Below are positions 8,807 through 17,671 of a stretch of DNA of 64,000 nucleotides, piece by piece. Origin of the DNA: Pseudolysobacter antarcticus (lineage in GTDB: Bacteria; Pseudomonadota; Gammaproteobacteria; Xanthomonadales; Rhodanobacteraceae); NCBI RefSeq assembly GCF_004168365.1, contig NZ_CP035704.1, positions 3,782,001-3,846,000 of the forward strand, in the 5' to 3' direction. The notes beneath the pieces were generated by a model. It did no database searches. It had not been told where the DNA came from and worked only from the letters and a program-made list of their open reading frames with translations. Each line of letters begins with the position of its first letter. The first letter of the stretch is position 1. The translations under genes were made by a program, and so were the position numbers.

Positions 8807-10186
8807 ATGAGCGAAGATCGTTCGCTTTGGCAACGTCTGCGCGGACTGCTGCCGCTACGCGCGCAGAACGTTGCCGGAACGGCGAACGCGCCGGAAGATG
8901 CCGCGCGCGGCGAGGCGCATCTGAGCCAGGCGAGCGATGCATTGCGCGCGTTGCTCGATGATCCGAGTATTCCCGACAGCGTGCGCACGCAGCTCGCCGA
9001 TGATTTTGCGCAGATCGAAGCGCTGCTCGGCAAACTCACGCGCGGCGATTTGCATATCGCGGTGTTCGGTCGCGTCAGCGTCGGCAAGTCCGCGCTGGCG
9101 AATGCGCTGCTTGGCCGCGACGCATTCGATGTCGGCGTTTTGCACGGCACCACCACGATGCGCCAGACCCAGCGTTGGCACGAAGTCGCCAGCAGCGGCC
9201 TGCAACTGATCGACACTCCCGGCATCAACGAATTGTCGGGCGAAGAGCGCGAACGGCTTGCGTTCGATGTCGCCGGCATCAGCGACCTCGTGATTTTTGT
9301 CGTCGATGGCGACATGACTTCGACCGAACTCGCCGCCTTGCGCACGCTCGCGCAAACACAGCGTCCGCTGATGCTCGCATTGAACAAGGCGGATCGCTAC
9401 AGTCCAGCCGAACGCGAGCGATTGCTGACACGCCTGCGCGAACACGCAAGCGGATTGGTGCGCGCCGAAGACGTTGTGGCCGCAGCGGCGCGCCCCGCCG
9501 AACGAGTGGTCGTGCAGATCGATGAGAATGGAATCGAGCACGAATCGCGCAGCGAACAAGCACCCGATGTGGTTGATCTCACTACGCGCGTTTTCACGAT
9601 TTGCGAGCGCGAAGGCAAGACCCTTTCTGCGCTGAATGCGAGTCTGTTCGCCGGTCGGCTGAGCGACAACGTCAGCGCGCGCATCGCCGCCGCGCGTCAT
9701 CAACTTGCCGAGCGTGTGATCCGGAATTATTGCATCGCGAAAGGCGTGGCCGTTGCGCTGAATCCAATTCCGGTCGCCGATCTGCTCGCTGCCGCGTCAC
9801 TCGACGGCGCGATGGTGGTGCATCTGGCCAAGGTCTACGGTTTGCCACTGACGCGCGCCGAGGCCGGCACCTTGCTCGCGACGATTACCGCACAGTTGAT
9901 TGCGCTCATGAGTGCGATCTGGGGCATGCATCTGGTCGCATCGGCATTGAAAGGTTTGAGCGCAGGATTTTCCACCGTGGTCACCGCCGGCGCGCAAGGT
10001 GCACTCGCGTGGTACGCCACTGAGCTGGTCGGGCGTGCTGCGGAACGTTATTTGATTCAGGGCAAATCGTGGGGCGAGCTCGGCGCCAAACGTGTGGTAG
10101 CGGATATTGTCGCGAGCCTCGATCGCGATTCGATCTTGCGCGAAGCGCGCGGCGCGATTCTGCAAAAGCTGCGCACAAGTCCGTAA
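8807..10186 (+). CDS. Era/HflX-like GTPase with C-terminal DUF697 domain
   Basis: 459 residues, starting four bases after the second YceI gene. The G domain is complete: P-loop GRVSVGKS (88-95), switch I threonines in 'HGTTTMRQ', DTPG (136-139) and NKAD (193-196). From about residue 300 the sequence becomes alternately hydrophobic ('AVALNPIPVADLLAAASLDG'), matching the DUF697 module, which may insert into or lie on the inner membrane. The family is related to YcjX/YcjF and EngA-like stress GTPases of unknown function. Close spacing suggests cotranscription with the YceI-b561 operon. The truncated DUF697 protein at the window start may be a paralogue. Confidence 0.85.
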   Translation: MSEDRSLWQRLRGLLPLRAQNVAGTANAPEDAARGEAHLSQASDALRALLDDPSIPDSVRTQLADDFAQIEALLGKLTRGDLHIAVFGRVSVGKSALANALLGRDAFDVGVLHGTTTMRQTQRWHEVASSGLQLIDTPGINELSGEERERLAFDVAGISDLVIFVVDGDMTSTELAALRTLAQTQRPLMLALNKADRYSPAERERLLTRLREHASGLVRAEDVVAAAARPAERVVVQIDENGIEHESRSEQAPDVVDLTTRVFTICEREGKTLSALNASLFAGRLSDNVSARIAAARHQLAERVIRNYCIAKGVAVALNPIPVADLLAAASLDGAMVVHLAKVYGLPLTRAEAGTLLATITAQLIALMSAIWGMHLVASALKGLSAGFSTVVTAGAQGALAWYATELVGRAAERYLIQGKSWGELGAKRVVADIVASLDRDSILREARGAILQKLRTSP

Positions 10187-10196
10187 ACCTTTTTGG

Positions 10197-10424
10197 TCAA
10201 GCGGTTGCGCAGAATTTGCGGATCGCATACGCATCAAACGGCCAATCCAGCTCCGTGCCGTTATCTTCATTGCGCAGCACCGGAATGCGTTCGCCGTAGC
10301 GGGTTTCGAGTGCCGCATCGCTGTCGACATCGATCGGCACAGCAACCACATCGGCATGCCGCAGCGCCTCTTCGGCGTGCCAACACAACGCACAATCGCC
10401 GCGTCCGTACAAAACTAATGCCAT
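10197..10424 (-). CDS. glutaredoxin-like (DUF836-type) small thiol protein
   Basis: 75 residues, starting 'MALVLYGRGDCALCWHAEE' with a CxxC pair (C11-C14) at the start of the first helix and a likely cis-proline in 'ERIPVLRN'. This is the compact thioredoxin-fold layout of glutaredoxin-like DUF836 proteins. They probably act in cytoplasmic thiol-disulfide exchange, though partners are rarely known. The gene is convergent with the GTPase gene, with stops 10 bp apart, and divergent from the serine dehydratase gene. It is short but its motif order leaves little doubt that it is real. Confidence 0.85.
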   Translation of the reverse strand: MALVLYGRGDCALCWHAEEALRHADVVAVPIDVDSDAALETRYGERIPVLRNEDNGTELDWPFDAYAIRKFCATA

Positions 10425-10489
10425 GGTAAATCCGCGAGTAACAACTCAGCGTAGAATAAGTGTTTTCGCGCTCACGCAGGAATCTCGCA

Positions 10490-11869
10490 ATGGCTGTCAG
10501 TGTTTTCGACTTGTTCAAGATCGGCATCGGGCCGTCGTCATCACACACCATCGGGCCGATGCGTGCCGCGCATCGTTTTGTGTTTCGCCTGATCGAGCGC
10601 GGCCAGCTCGAACAGACCGTGCGTTTGCGTTGCGAATTGTTCGGCTCGCTAGCACATACCGGACGCGGCCATGGCACTGACAAGGCGATCATGCTCGGAC
10701 TCGAAGGCGACGAGCCGGACAAGGTCGATGTCGACAGCATCAACGCTCGACTCGCGCGAATCCGCGGTGAAAAACGGCTGCAGCTGAATCCAACCTTGTC
10801 GATCGCCTTCGATGAAAAGCGCGACCTGATTTTCAACAAGCGCCAGAAGCTGCCGTACCATTCCAACGGCATGCGTTTTCACGCCTTCGACGCGCAGGAA
10901 AACGAGTTGTTCACGCGCGACTACTATTCGGTCGGCGGCGGTTTTGTGGTCAATCACGACGAGGCCGCCGAAGACAAGATTGTCGCCGACACCACCGCCC
11001 TACCCTATCCGTTTCACAGTGGCGACGAGTTGCTGCAGCAATGCGATGACAACGGCATCAGCATCGCGCAACTGATGCTGGCGAATGAAAAAGTCTGGCG
11101 CAGCGAGACGGAAATTCGCAGCGGCCTGCTGACGATCTGGAAGGCGATGCAGGATTGCGTTGCGCGCGGCACGCGCGAAAGCGGCATCCTGCCCGGCGGC
11201 CTGAAAGTGCAACGTCGCGCGCCGCAGATGTTCGCCGAATTGATGAGCCAGCCAGAAGCCGCTTTGCGCGATCCGCTGACCATTCTCGATTGGGTGAATC
11301 TCTACGCACTCGCGGTCAACGAAGAGAATGCGGCGGGCGGAAGAGTCGTCACCGCACCCACCAACGGCGCGGCCGGCATCATTCCGGCGGTGTTGCATTA
11401 TTACCATCGCTTTTGCCCGAACGCGAACGAACAAGGCGTGCTGGATTTTATGCTGACCGCCGCGGCGATCGGCATCTTGTACAAGGAGAACGCATCGATT
11501 TCCGGCGCCGAAGTCGGCTGCCAAGGCGAGGTCGGCGTGGCCTGCTCGATGGCTGCGGGCGGGCTCACCGCGGCACTCGGCGGCACGATTTATCAAATCG
11601 AAAACGCAGCCGAGATCGGCATGGAACACAACCTCGGACTCACCTGCGATCCGATCGGCGGCTTGGTACAAATCCCGTGTATCGAACGCAACGCGATGGG
11701 CTCGGTCAAGGCGATCAACGCGCAGCGCATGGCGTTTCGCGGCGACGGCCAACATCGCGTGTCGCTCGACAAAGTCATCAAGACCATGCGCGATACCGGC
11801 CGCGACATGCAGGACAAATACAAGGAAACCTCGCGCGGCGGGCTGGCGGTCAACGTCATCGAATGCTGA
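10490..11869 (+). CDS. sdaA: L-serine ammonia-lyase (single-chain, iron-sulfur)
   Basis: 459 residues. The ATG at 10490 gives the usual N-terminus '[20 protein letters not shown]'; the frame extends ten codons upstream without support. The enzyme deaminates L-serine to pyruvate and ammonia using a [4Fe-4S] cluster. The cluster cysteines are visible as C344 (VGCQGE), C386 (LTCDPIGG) and C397 (IPCIER), the spacing of single-chain type 2 enzymes such as E. coli SdaA. The N-terminal beta domain with 'SSSHTIGPM' and the C-terminal alpha domain are fused, as is standard in gammaproteobacteria. It is divergent from the glutaredoxin-like gene, with a 65-bp shared promoter interval. Confidence 0.96.
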   Translation: MAVSVFDLFKIGIGPSSSHTIGPMRAAHRFVFRLIERGQLEQTVRLRCELFGSLAHTGRGHGTDKAIMLGLEGDEPDKVDVDSINARLARIRGEKRLQLNPTLSIAFDEKRDLIFNKRQKLPYHSNGMRFHAFDAQENELFTRDYYSVGGGFVVNHDEAAEDKIVADTTALPYPFHSGDELLQQCDDNGISIAQLMLANEKVWRSETEIRSGLLTIWKAMQDCVARGTRESGILPGGLKVQRRAPQMFAELMSQPEAALRDPLTILDWVNLYALAVNEENAAGGRVVTAPTNGAAGIIPAVLHYYHRFCPNANEQGVLDFMLTAAAIGILYKENASISGAEVGCQGEVGVACSMAAGGLTAALGGTIYQIENAAEIGMEHNLGLTCDPIGGLVQIPCIERNAMGSVKAINAQRMAFRGDGQHRVSLDKVIKTMRDTGRDMQDKYKETSRGGLAVNVIEC

Positions 11870-11882
11870 TCGGCGATTGACG

Positions 11883-12842
11883 ATGCGCACGAGAGTTTTC
11901 CGACATTACGGCAATCTGTATGGCGTGATATTTTTTTGGACATTGCTCTGTTACGGACGCATCACCGAAGCCAAACATCTGTATCAATACACCGACGACA
12001 AAGGCATCGTGCATATCACCGATGTCGCGCCGACCGATAACGCCAATTTCAAAGTCACCACGACGCTGGCACGCGCCGAACCGCAGCCGTTGATGCGCTT
12101 GCGCGAGGATGGGCCGGATACTGATCGCACCATTACTTTCATCAATTTTTCCGGCGGGCCGGTCAGCGTGGAAGTCAGCTTTAGCGAGTCGGCGAACGTG
12201 GCGACAGAGCCACCTTTGCCGGCTCGTCTGGTGATCAAGCCACAGGGAGAAACGCCGGGCGTGCATATTCATGCGGCTAATCCGCGACAGGGATTTCATT
12301 ATCGATTCAGCGCCACCTACATGCCGGGCGATGTGCACGCGGCGGTGGATGAATCGGCGCGTTATCGGCTACCGTTTGCCACGCACAATCAGTTTACGGT
12401 GGCGCAGGGTTTCGGCGGCAAGTTCAGTCACCACGATGCGCAGAATCAATACGCGGTGGATATCGGCATGCCGGAAGGCACGCCGGTAATCGCCGCGCGC
12501 GATGGCGTGGTGATGACGGTCGACAATGATTTTTACGGCGCCGGCCTGGACATGGCGCGGTACGGCGATCGCGCCAACAATATCCGCATCGTTCACGCCG
12601 ATGGCAGCATGGCGGTGTATGCGCATCTGCAGATGGAAACCGCGCGGGTACATGTCGGCGCGCATGTGCGGGCGGGTGAGACGTTGGCGTTGTCTGGTGA
12701 TACCGGATATTCGAGTGGGCCGCATCTGCATTTTTGCATCCAGCAGAATCGGAATATGCAACTTGTGTCGGTGCCGTTCAAATTCGCCGGAGCGGATGGT
12801 GATTTTGTTCCGGTTGAAGGCACGGTGCTCAGCGCTCCCTGA
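11883..12842 (+). CDS. M23-family metallopeptidase with N-terminal DUF4124 domain
   Basis: 319 residues from the ATG at 11883 (a TTG at 11877 is also in frame). A hydrophobic signal (residues 11-25) is followed by a DUF4124 module, '[19 protein letters not shown]', then a beta-rich linker. The C-terminal part is a LytM/M23 zinc peptidase: a zinc-binding region around '[20 protein letters not shown]' and the closing 'SSGPHLHF' motif, with the middle 'AVYAHLQ' histidine also present. M23 enzymes usually cut peptidoglycan cross-links in the periplasm. Whether the first zinc histidine is H181 or H182 is not certain. The gene begins 13 bp after sdaA but is probably functionally unrelated. Confidence 0.9.
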   Translation: MRTRVFRHYGNLYGVIFFWTLLCYGRITEAKHLYQYTDDKGIVHITDVAPTDNANFKVTTTLARAEPQPLMRLREDGPDTDRTITFINFSGGPVSVEVSFSESANVATEPPLPARLVIKPQGETPGVHIHAANPRQGFHYRFSATYMPGDVHAAVDESARYRLPFATHNQFTVAQGFGGKFSHHDAQNQYAVDIGMPEGTPVIAARDGVVMTVDNDFYGAGLDMARYGDRANNIRIVHADGSMAVYAHLQMETARVHVGAHVRAGETLALSGDTGYSSGPHLHFCIQQNRNMQLVSVPFKFAGADGDFVPVEGTVLSAP

Positions 12843-12962
12843 ATATTTGCATGCGCATTATCCAGAGAGTTATGCGAGAAAATTTCGCTTAGTGTGCGGA
12901 AAGTACTTCGCAGCAGTGTCCGCACCGGCGTTGCCATTGCCATGCGCGGGACGCGGATCGAC

Positions 12963-12968
12963 TATAAT
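12963..12968 (+). promoter_or_regulatory. prfC: possible -10 element upstream of prfC
   Basis: A perfect TATAAT hexamer lies 68 bases before the prfC ATG in the 193-bp gap after the M23 gene. The best -35-like match, TTGCCA at 12937-12942, is 20 bases upstream, longer than the usual 16-18. The call therefore rests mainly on the hexamer. Confidence 0.35.
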
Positions 12969-13035
12969 CGCAGCCCTTTCGGCGACTAACGCTAGTGCCT
13001 AGCGCGCCCGATCAACACATTCTTGCGGCGCCGCC

Positions 13036-14634
13036 ATGACCCAGCTTTTAGAAACCCGCCGTCGGCGCACCTTCGCCATCATTTCGCATCCCGATGCGGG
13101 CAAGACTACGCTGACCGAAAAGCTGCTGCTGTTCGGCGGCGCGATCCAGATGGCGGGCAGCGTGAAATCACGCAAGGCAGCGCGGCATGCAACGTCGGAT
13201 TGGATGGCGCTGGAAAAAGAGCGCGGCATTTCGGTGACGTCATCGGTGATGCAATTTCCATACGAAGATCGCGTCATCAATTTGCTCGACACACCGGGCC
13301 ACGCGGATTTCTCCGAAGACACCTATCGGGTGCTGACCGCGGTCGATTCCGCGCTGATGGTGATCGACTGCGCCAAGGGCGTGGAAGAACGCACAATCAA
13401 ACTCATGGAAGTCTGTCGTCTGCGTGATACGCCGATCATTACCTTCATCAACAAGCTGGATCGCGAAGGGCGTTCGCCGATCGAATTGCTGGATGAGGTG
13501 GAGTCGGTGCTCGGCATTCAATGCGCGCCCGTGACGTGGCCGATTGGCATGGGTTCGCGCCTCAAAGGCGTGTATCACTTGCTCACGAATGAAGTGCATT
13601 TGTACGAACCCGGACGCAATTTCACGCGCCAGGATTCGACGATTTTTACCGGCCTGGATCATCCGGAATTGCGTCGGCGCCTTGGCGACATGTATGACGA
13701 ATTGCGCGAAGAACTGGAGCTGGTGCTGGGCGCATCGAATCCATTCGATCGCGATGCCTATCTGGCCGGCAAACAGACGCCGGTGTTCTTCGGCTCGGCG
13801 GTGAATAATTTCGGCGTACAGCCACTGCTCGATGCGTTTGTCGAAAATGCACCGGGGCCGCTGGCGCGCGCGACGACGTCGCGTGTAATTTCTCCCGATG
13901 AAACCAAACTCACCGGCTTTGTGTTCAAGATCCAGGCGAACATGGATCCGATGCATCGTGATCGCGTCGCGTTCATGCGCATCTGCTCGGGTAAATTTAC
14001 GGCGGGCATGAAGGCGTTTCATGTGCGCACGCGCAAGGAAATGAAACTGGCGAATGCGCTGACGTTCATGGCGTCGGATCGCGAACTGGTGGAAACGGCA
14101 TGGCCCGGCGATGTCATCGGCATCCATAACCACGGCACGATTTCGATCGGCGATACGTTTACCGAAGGCGAGAATCTGAGCTTTACCGGCATCCCGAATT
14201 TCGCGCCGGAGTTATTTCGCCGCGCGCGCTTGCGTGACCCGCTCAAGATCAAGCAATTGCAGAAAGGTCTGGCGCAATTGTCGGAAGAAGGCGCGACGCA
14301 GTTTTTCCGGCCACTGATGTCGAACGATCTGATTCTCGGTGCGGTGGGCGTGTTGCAGTTCGACGTGGTTGCGTATCGGCTCAAGGACGAATACGGCGTG
14401 GATTGTCTGTTCGAGACGATCGGTGTGGTCACGGCTCGCTGGGTACATGGCGAAGACGAGAAAAAACTCGCCGAGTTCCGCGAGAAGAATGCGTCGTTTC
14501 TGTCGCTGGATGCGGCGGGTGAGCTGGTCTATCTGGCGCCGACGCGAGTCAACCTGCAACTGGCGATCGAACGTGCGCCAGCGATACGTTTTGCGGCGAC
14601 TCGCGAACATGCGAGTGCGGCTTTGATCAGTTGA
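13036..14634 (+). CDS. prfC: peptide chain release factor 3 (RF3)
   Basis: 532 residues, near the E. coli length. RF3 is a translational GTPase that recycles RF1/RF2 from the ribosome after peptide release. The G domain has '[10 protein letters not shown]' (17-26), the G3 motif '[14 protein letters not shown]', and 'NKLDRE' for guanine recognition. The switch region '[20 protein letters not shown]' is a hallmark of RF3 against EF-G. Domain II/III sequence ('[18 protein letters not shown]') also fits. It stands alone on the plus strand, with a possible -10 at 12963 and a hairpin after the gene. Confidence 0.97.
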   Translation: MTQLLETRRRRTFAIISHPDAGKTTLTEKLLLFGGAIQMAGSVKSRKAARHATSDWMALEKERGISVTSSVMQFPYEDRVINLLDTPGHADFSEDTYRVLTAVDSALMVIDCAKGVEERTIKLMEVCRLRDTPIITFINKLDREGRSPIELLDEVESVLGIQCAPVTWPIGMGSRLKGVYHLLTNEVHLYEPGRNFTRQDSTIFTGLDHPELRRRLGDMYDELREELELVLGASNPFDRDAYLAGKQTPVFFGSAVNNFGVQPLLDAFVENAPGPLARATTSRVISPDETKLTGFVFKIQANMDPMHRDRVAFMRICSGKFTAGMKAFHVRTRKEMKLANALTFMASDRELVETAWPGDVIGIHNHGTISIGDTFTEGENLSFTGIPNFAPELFRRARLRDPLKIKQLQKGLAQLSEEGATQFFRPLMSNDLILGAVGVLQFDVVAYRLKDEYGVDCLFETIGVVTARWVHGEDEKKLAEFREKNASFLSLDAAGELVYLAPTRVNLQLAIERAPAIRFAATREHASAALIS

Positions 14635-14685
14635 GTTGCGGGTTGTGGTGCGATTTCCGCAGTTAAGCTTGAGGATTATTTGAAA

Positions 14686-14712
14686 CGCTCGGCAGTGTGA
14701 TCATGCCGAGCG
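14686..14712. terminator. hairpin between convergent genes, possible bidirectional terminator
   Basis: A 9-bp perfect stem (14686-14694 with 14704-14712) and a 9-base loop sit between the prfC stop and the stop of the minus-strand gene at 14731. The U-tract is weak on both sides (TTTC on the minus strand), so termination is plausible but not certain. Confidence 0.45.
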
Positions 14713-14730
14713 CCATCCTTGCCGGAAAAC

Positions 14731-15351
14731 TCAGCTGCCGTTGAAGCGCGCGCTGAAGATCTTGTCGCCTTCGCTCACGCTATTCGAATTGAAAATCGTG
14801 TCGCTGCGGCGTGGCATCGAGTTTGATTCGCCGCGATTGCTGGCGACGCGTGAACCTGTTTCGGCGCGGAAAATTTCGTCCCCGGCTGGCGGCACAGTGA
14901 GTTGCTGCTGCGCGATAACAGATGTTTGTGAACTTTGTTTGAAACTGCGCGGCACGGTGACAAGCACTGCCGCTACTACGGCCGCCGCAACAGCGAACGA
15001 AGCCCAACGCGTCAGTGTCGGGCGCGAGCGAGGTGCAGGGGCGTGCTGCGCAGGCAAGGCGCGCTTGAATGGCACTACGGTGTTGGGCACTTGCGACTGC
15101 GTTGCCAGATCTTGTGCAAGTTCCGCGGATATCGGCTGTAACGCCTGCAACAATCGATACAGATCGGCTTCAATTGCCGAACCGGCGATGGCCGTGATCG
15201 CCTTTTCGCGATTTTCGTGGCTCAAGACACCACCTGCGGCCTGCGCCAGCAGATCGGCATCGCTCGATGCAACCGAACGATGCAAAGCATCGGCAGCAGA
15301 CTGACGATAGATCCGACCGAGACTCGGCTTGTTCTGACTGTGCTTATTCAT
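14731..15351 (-). CDS. single-pass membrane protein, probable anti-sigma factor partner
   Basis: 206 residues from the ATG at 15351, which follows GGAG by seven bases and overlaps the stop of the sigma-factor gene by eight bases; a GTG four codons upstream is the alternative. An N-terminal helical, mostly polar domain of about 115 residues precedes one transmembrane segment ('WASFAVAAAVVAAVLVTVP') and a polar C-terminal tail rich in Ser, Asn and Arg. I see no HxxxCxxC zinc motif of the common ZAS anti-sigma fold and no clear family. The overlap with an ECF sigma gene and the topology are what suggest an anti-sigma role, so this is inference. Confidence 0.7.
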   Translation of the reverse strand: MNKHSQNKPSLGRIYRQSAADALHRSVASSDADLLAQAAGGVLSHENREKAITAIAGSAIEADLYRLLQALQPISAELAQDLATQSQVPNTVVPFKRALPAQHAPAPRSRPTLTRWASFAVAAAVVAAVLVTVPRSFKQSSQTSVIAQQQLTVPPAGDEIFRAETGSRVASNRGESNSMPRRSDTIFNSNSVSEGDKIFSARFNGS

Positions 15352-15940
15352 CGAAATCTCCACATCCCAATTCGGTCAGGCGCAACTTGAGCTGCTCCAA
15401 CCCTCGCGATAATAATTTTCTTACTGCATCCACTGAAACATTCACCAGCCCGGATATCTCTTCTGCCCGGAAACCTTGCAGGTGCAACGCCACCACTTGG
15501 CCGCGCTGACCCGGCAATTCCGCCAAGCAGCTTGCTATTAGCGCCATATACTGCGACCCGCCCACCATGTCGTCGGGCCGAGCCGAGGTATCCTGCAACG
15601 CAGACGATTCCTCGTCTTCCGGCATTGCCTCAACCGGCCTCGCCTGCAGCCGGCGCAACGCGTCAATTACGGTGCTCGCTACTGTTCTCTGTATATATAA
15701 CGCATGAAAGACCGAATTCTGGTCACGTTCGAGAGCTTTCCACAGACGAATGCGTACTTCTTGCTCGATATCGTCTGGATCGATGCATATCGTGCCAATC
15801 CGTGGGTCTCCGATCAGGGCACGCAACTTGGCGCCGTAATCGCGCAGGACACGCTGTAGCGTCGCGTGGCGGGGATCGTTCTCGCGGATGCTCACGCGCC
15901 CGCCTCGCGCGGTTTTGGCAGCTAGAATCTGCATCCGCAT
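15344..15940 (-). CDS. ECF-type RNA polymerase sigma factor
   Basis: 198 residues (ATG 15940; a second ATG two codons later). Region 2 is recognisable in 'IDPDDIEQEVRIRLWKALER'. Region 4 is an HTH with 'LPGQRGQVVALHLQGFRAEE' followed by ISGLVNVSVDAVRKLLSRGLEQLK. It would direct RNA polymerase to a small regulon, possibly including its own operon, and is probably held inactive by the overlapping membrane protein at 14731. The spacing from the CBS gene upstream is 32 bp, so all three may be cotranscribed. It differs clearly from the sigma factor at 3560. Confidence 0.88.
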   Translation of the reverse strand: MRMQILAAKTARGGRVSIRENDPRHATLQRVLRDYGAKLRALIGDPRIGTICIDPDDIEQEVRIRLWKALERDQNSVFHALYIQRTVASTVIDALRRLQARPVEAMPEDEESSALQDTSARPDDMVGGSQYMALIASCLAELPGQRGQVVALHLQGFRAEEISGLVNVSVDAVRKLLSRGLEQLKLRLTELGCGDFDE

Positions 15941-15972
15941 GGAATCGCTTCTCGCCTTGGGCAGAGCAATGC

Positions 15973-16461
15973 CTATGGACTATTCGCACTGTCGAGACAT
16001 TGCGGCCTCGCCCGCCACCACCACGCCTCACCGGCTATGTAACGTTGCAGTTGATCGATATGCTGCTGTTGCTCGTCGATCACGGATTTCACCAGGTCGC
16101 CAATCGAAAGAACGCCGATCACGCGTTCGCCATCGACCACCGGCAGATGGCGCACACGATGCTCGGTGACCGTCTGCATGCACTCGGGTACTGTGGCCTG
16201 CGGATTCACCGTGATGACCGGGGCGGACATGATATCGAGCACGGCAGTGTCGCGAGATGAGCGTCCCATCAGCACCACTTTGCGCGCGTAATCTCGCTCG
16301 GAAACGATGCCGACCAGCGTCGCGCCGCGCATTACCAGCAAGGCGCCGACGTGTTTTTCGGCCATGAGTTTGATCGCGTCGAGTACGGACGCATCCGGCG
16401 CAATCGCATGGATGGCGCTACCTTTGTTTTCGAGCAGATGTTTTGGCCTGATGCATGACAC
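15973..16461 (-). CDS. tandem CBS-domain protein
   Basis: 162 residues starting at a GTG (16459-16461) that lies three bases after a GGAGG sequence; this spacing is short, so the start is provisional. Two CBS motifs fill residues 10-140, one ending around 'LVGIVSERDYARKVV' and the second around 'VRHLPVVDGERVIGVLSIGD'. Stand-alone CBS pairs sense adenine nucleotides and modulate partner proteins. The C-terminal tail (WWWRARPQ and beyond) is unusual and tryptophan-rich. It lies upstream of the ECF sigma gene on the same strand; no functional link is demonstrated. Confidence 0.88.
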   Translation of the reverse strand: MSCIRPKHLLENKGSAIHAIAPDASVLDAIKLMAEKHVGALLVMRGATLVGIVSERDYARKVVLMGRSSRDTAVLDIMSAPVITVNPQATVPECMQTVTEHRVRHLPVVDGERVIGVLSIGDLVKSVIDEQQQHIDQLQRYIAGEAWWWRARPQCLDSANSP

Positions 16462-16548
16462 GAACCTCCATCATGACGAGGCTGTCGCAGCGACAGCGGT
16501 TTGATACAGTCTACTGCGGTTTGGCCAGTAACAGCCAACGGCAATAGA

Positions 16549-17496
16549 CTATCGGTCTGCCGGGTTTTCTGCGGCCGCTACAAATTCATCGGTGAGGTAC
16601 AGCGGCCGTTGCTTTGCTTCCACATACAGGCGGCCAAGATATTCGCCAATCACGCCGAGCGCCACGAGTTGCACGCCGCCAAGGAACAGTACAACCAGCA
16701 TCAACGATGGATAACCCTTGACGGTATCACCCCATACCAATGCCTTGATCAGCACCCAAACGCCGTAGATAAAAGCGATCATCGCAGTGAAGGATCCGAC
16801 ATAAGTCGCCGCCTTCAACGGTGCGCCCGAAAACGACGTGATGCCGTCGAGTGCAAAATTCCACAAGCGCCAGTAATTGAATTTTGTGGTGCCGGCAAAA
16901 CGTGGGTCACGATCGTACGGCACGGACAGTTGCTTGAATCCGACCCAGGTAAACAGGCCTTTCATGAAACGCTGGCGTTCACGCAGTTGTTTCATGCCGT
17001 CGAGTGCGCGCCGACTGAGCAGGCGGAAATCGCCGGTATCGCGCGGCACCGGCGTATTGCTCAGGCGCTCCATCACGCGATAAAACGCCGAAGCAGTAAG
17101 TTTTTTCAGTCGCGATTCACCAGCGCGCGAGGCACGCGTGCCGTACACCACGTCATAACCCTCGCGCCAATGCGCAATGAACGTGGGTATCAATTCCGGG
17201 GGGTCTTGCAGGTCCGCGTCGATCACCACCACCGCATCGGCGTCGACATGATCGAGGCCTGCGGTGAGCGCAAGCTCCTTGCCGAAATTGCGACTCAGCT
17301 TGAGCGTGGATACGCGTGCATCAGCGTCGCGCAATGAGCACATGACCGAGTACGTGTCGTCGCGACTGCCGTCGTCGACGTACAACACCTCGCAGCGCAT
17401 GCCATCGAGTTTGTCGAACACGGCAGCCAGGCGCAGATGGAACTCGCGCAGTGCCTCACTTTCATTGAATGCGGGAACGACAACGGCTAGATGCAT
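16549..17496 (-). CDS. GT2 glycosyltransferase with C-terminal membrane segments (polyprenyl-phosphate sugar transferase type)
   Basis: 315 residues. The GT-A domain opens with 'LAVVVPAFNESEAL' and carries the nucleotide-sugar/metal motif 'VVVIDADLQDPPELI' near residue 93; 'GDFRLLSRRALDGM' is typical of the GtrB/DPM1-like group. Two transmembrane segments follow (about 228-250 and 263-288). Such enzymes transfer glucose, mannose or a modified sugar from a nucleotide donor to undecaprenyl phosphate at the inner membrane, for later modification of LPS or other glycans. The sugar cannot be told from the sequence. No partner flippase or glucosyltransferase gene lies beside it. Confidence 0.93.
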   Translation of the reverse strand: MHLAVVVPAFNESEALREFHLRLAAVFDKLDGMRCEVLYVDDGSRDDTYSVMCSLRDADARVSTLKLSRNFGKELALTAGLDHVDADAVVVIDADLQDPPELIPTFIAHWREGYDVVYGTRASRAGESRLKKLTASAFYRVMERLSNTPVPRDTGDFRLLSRRALDGMKQLRERQRFMKGLFTWVGFKQLSVPYDRDPRFAGTTKFNYWRLWNFALDGITSFSGAPLKAATYVGSFTAMIAFIYGVWVLIKALVWGDTVKGYPSLMLVVLFLGGVQLVALGVIGEYLGRLYVEAKQRPLYLTDEFVAAAENPADR

Positions 17497-17623
17497 TACA
17501 GACTTTCCACGCGGCAGAATGTCTGCATCGTAACGGACAGCACGTTACACGGAAACTATTGCTGTAGTACTGGAGCCACCTGGGGGGATGGAAGGAACAG
17601 CTTTATACTCTTCCGAAGTCGCA

Positions 17624-17656
17624 CACCATATTGCGCTAGTGAAGCGCAATATGGTG
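17624..17656. repeat. perfect 14-bp inverted repeat (hairpin) between two minus-strand genes
   Basis: Arms 17624-17637 and 17643-17656 are exact reverse complements around a 5-base loop (AGTGA). It starts 15 bp after the stop of the parvulin gene when read on the minus strand. No U-tract follows, so it is not a textbook Rho-independent terminator. It could still terminate or protect the 3' end of the mRNA. Confidence 0.7.
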
Positions 17657-17671
17657 CGGCGTCGAGTTAAG

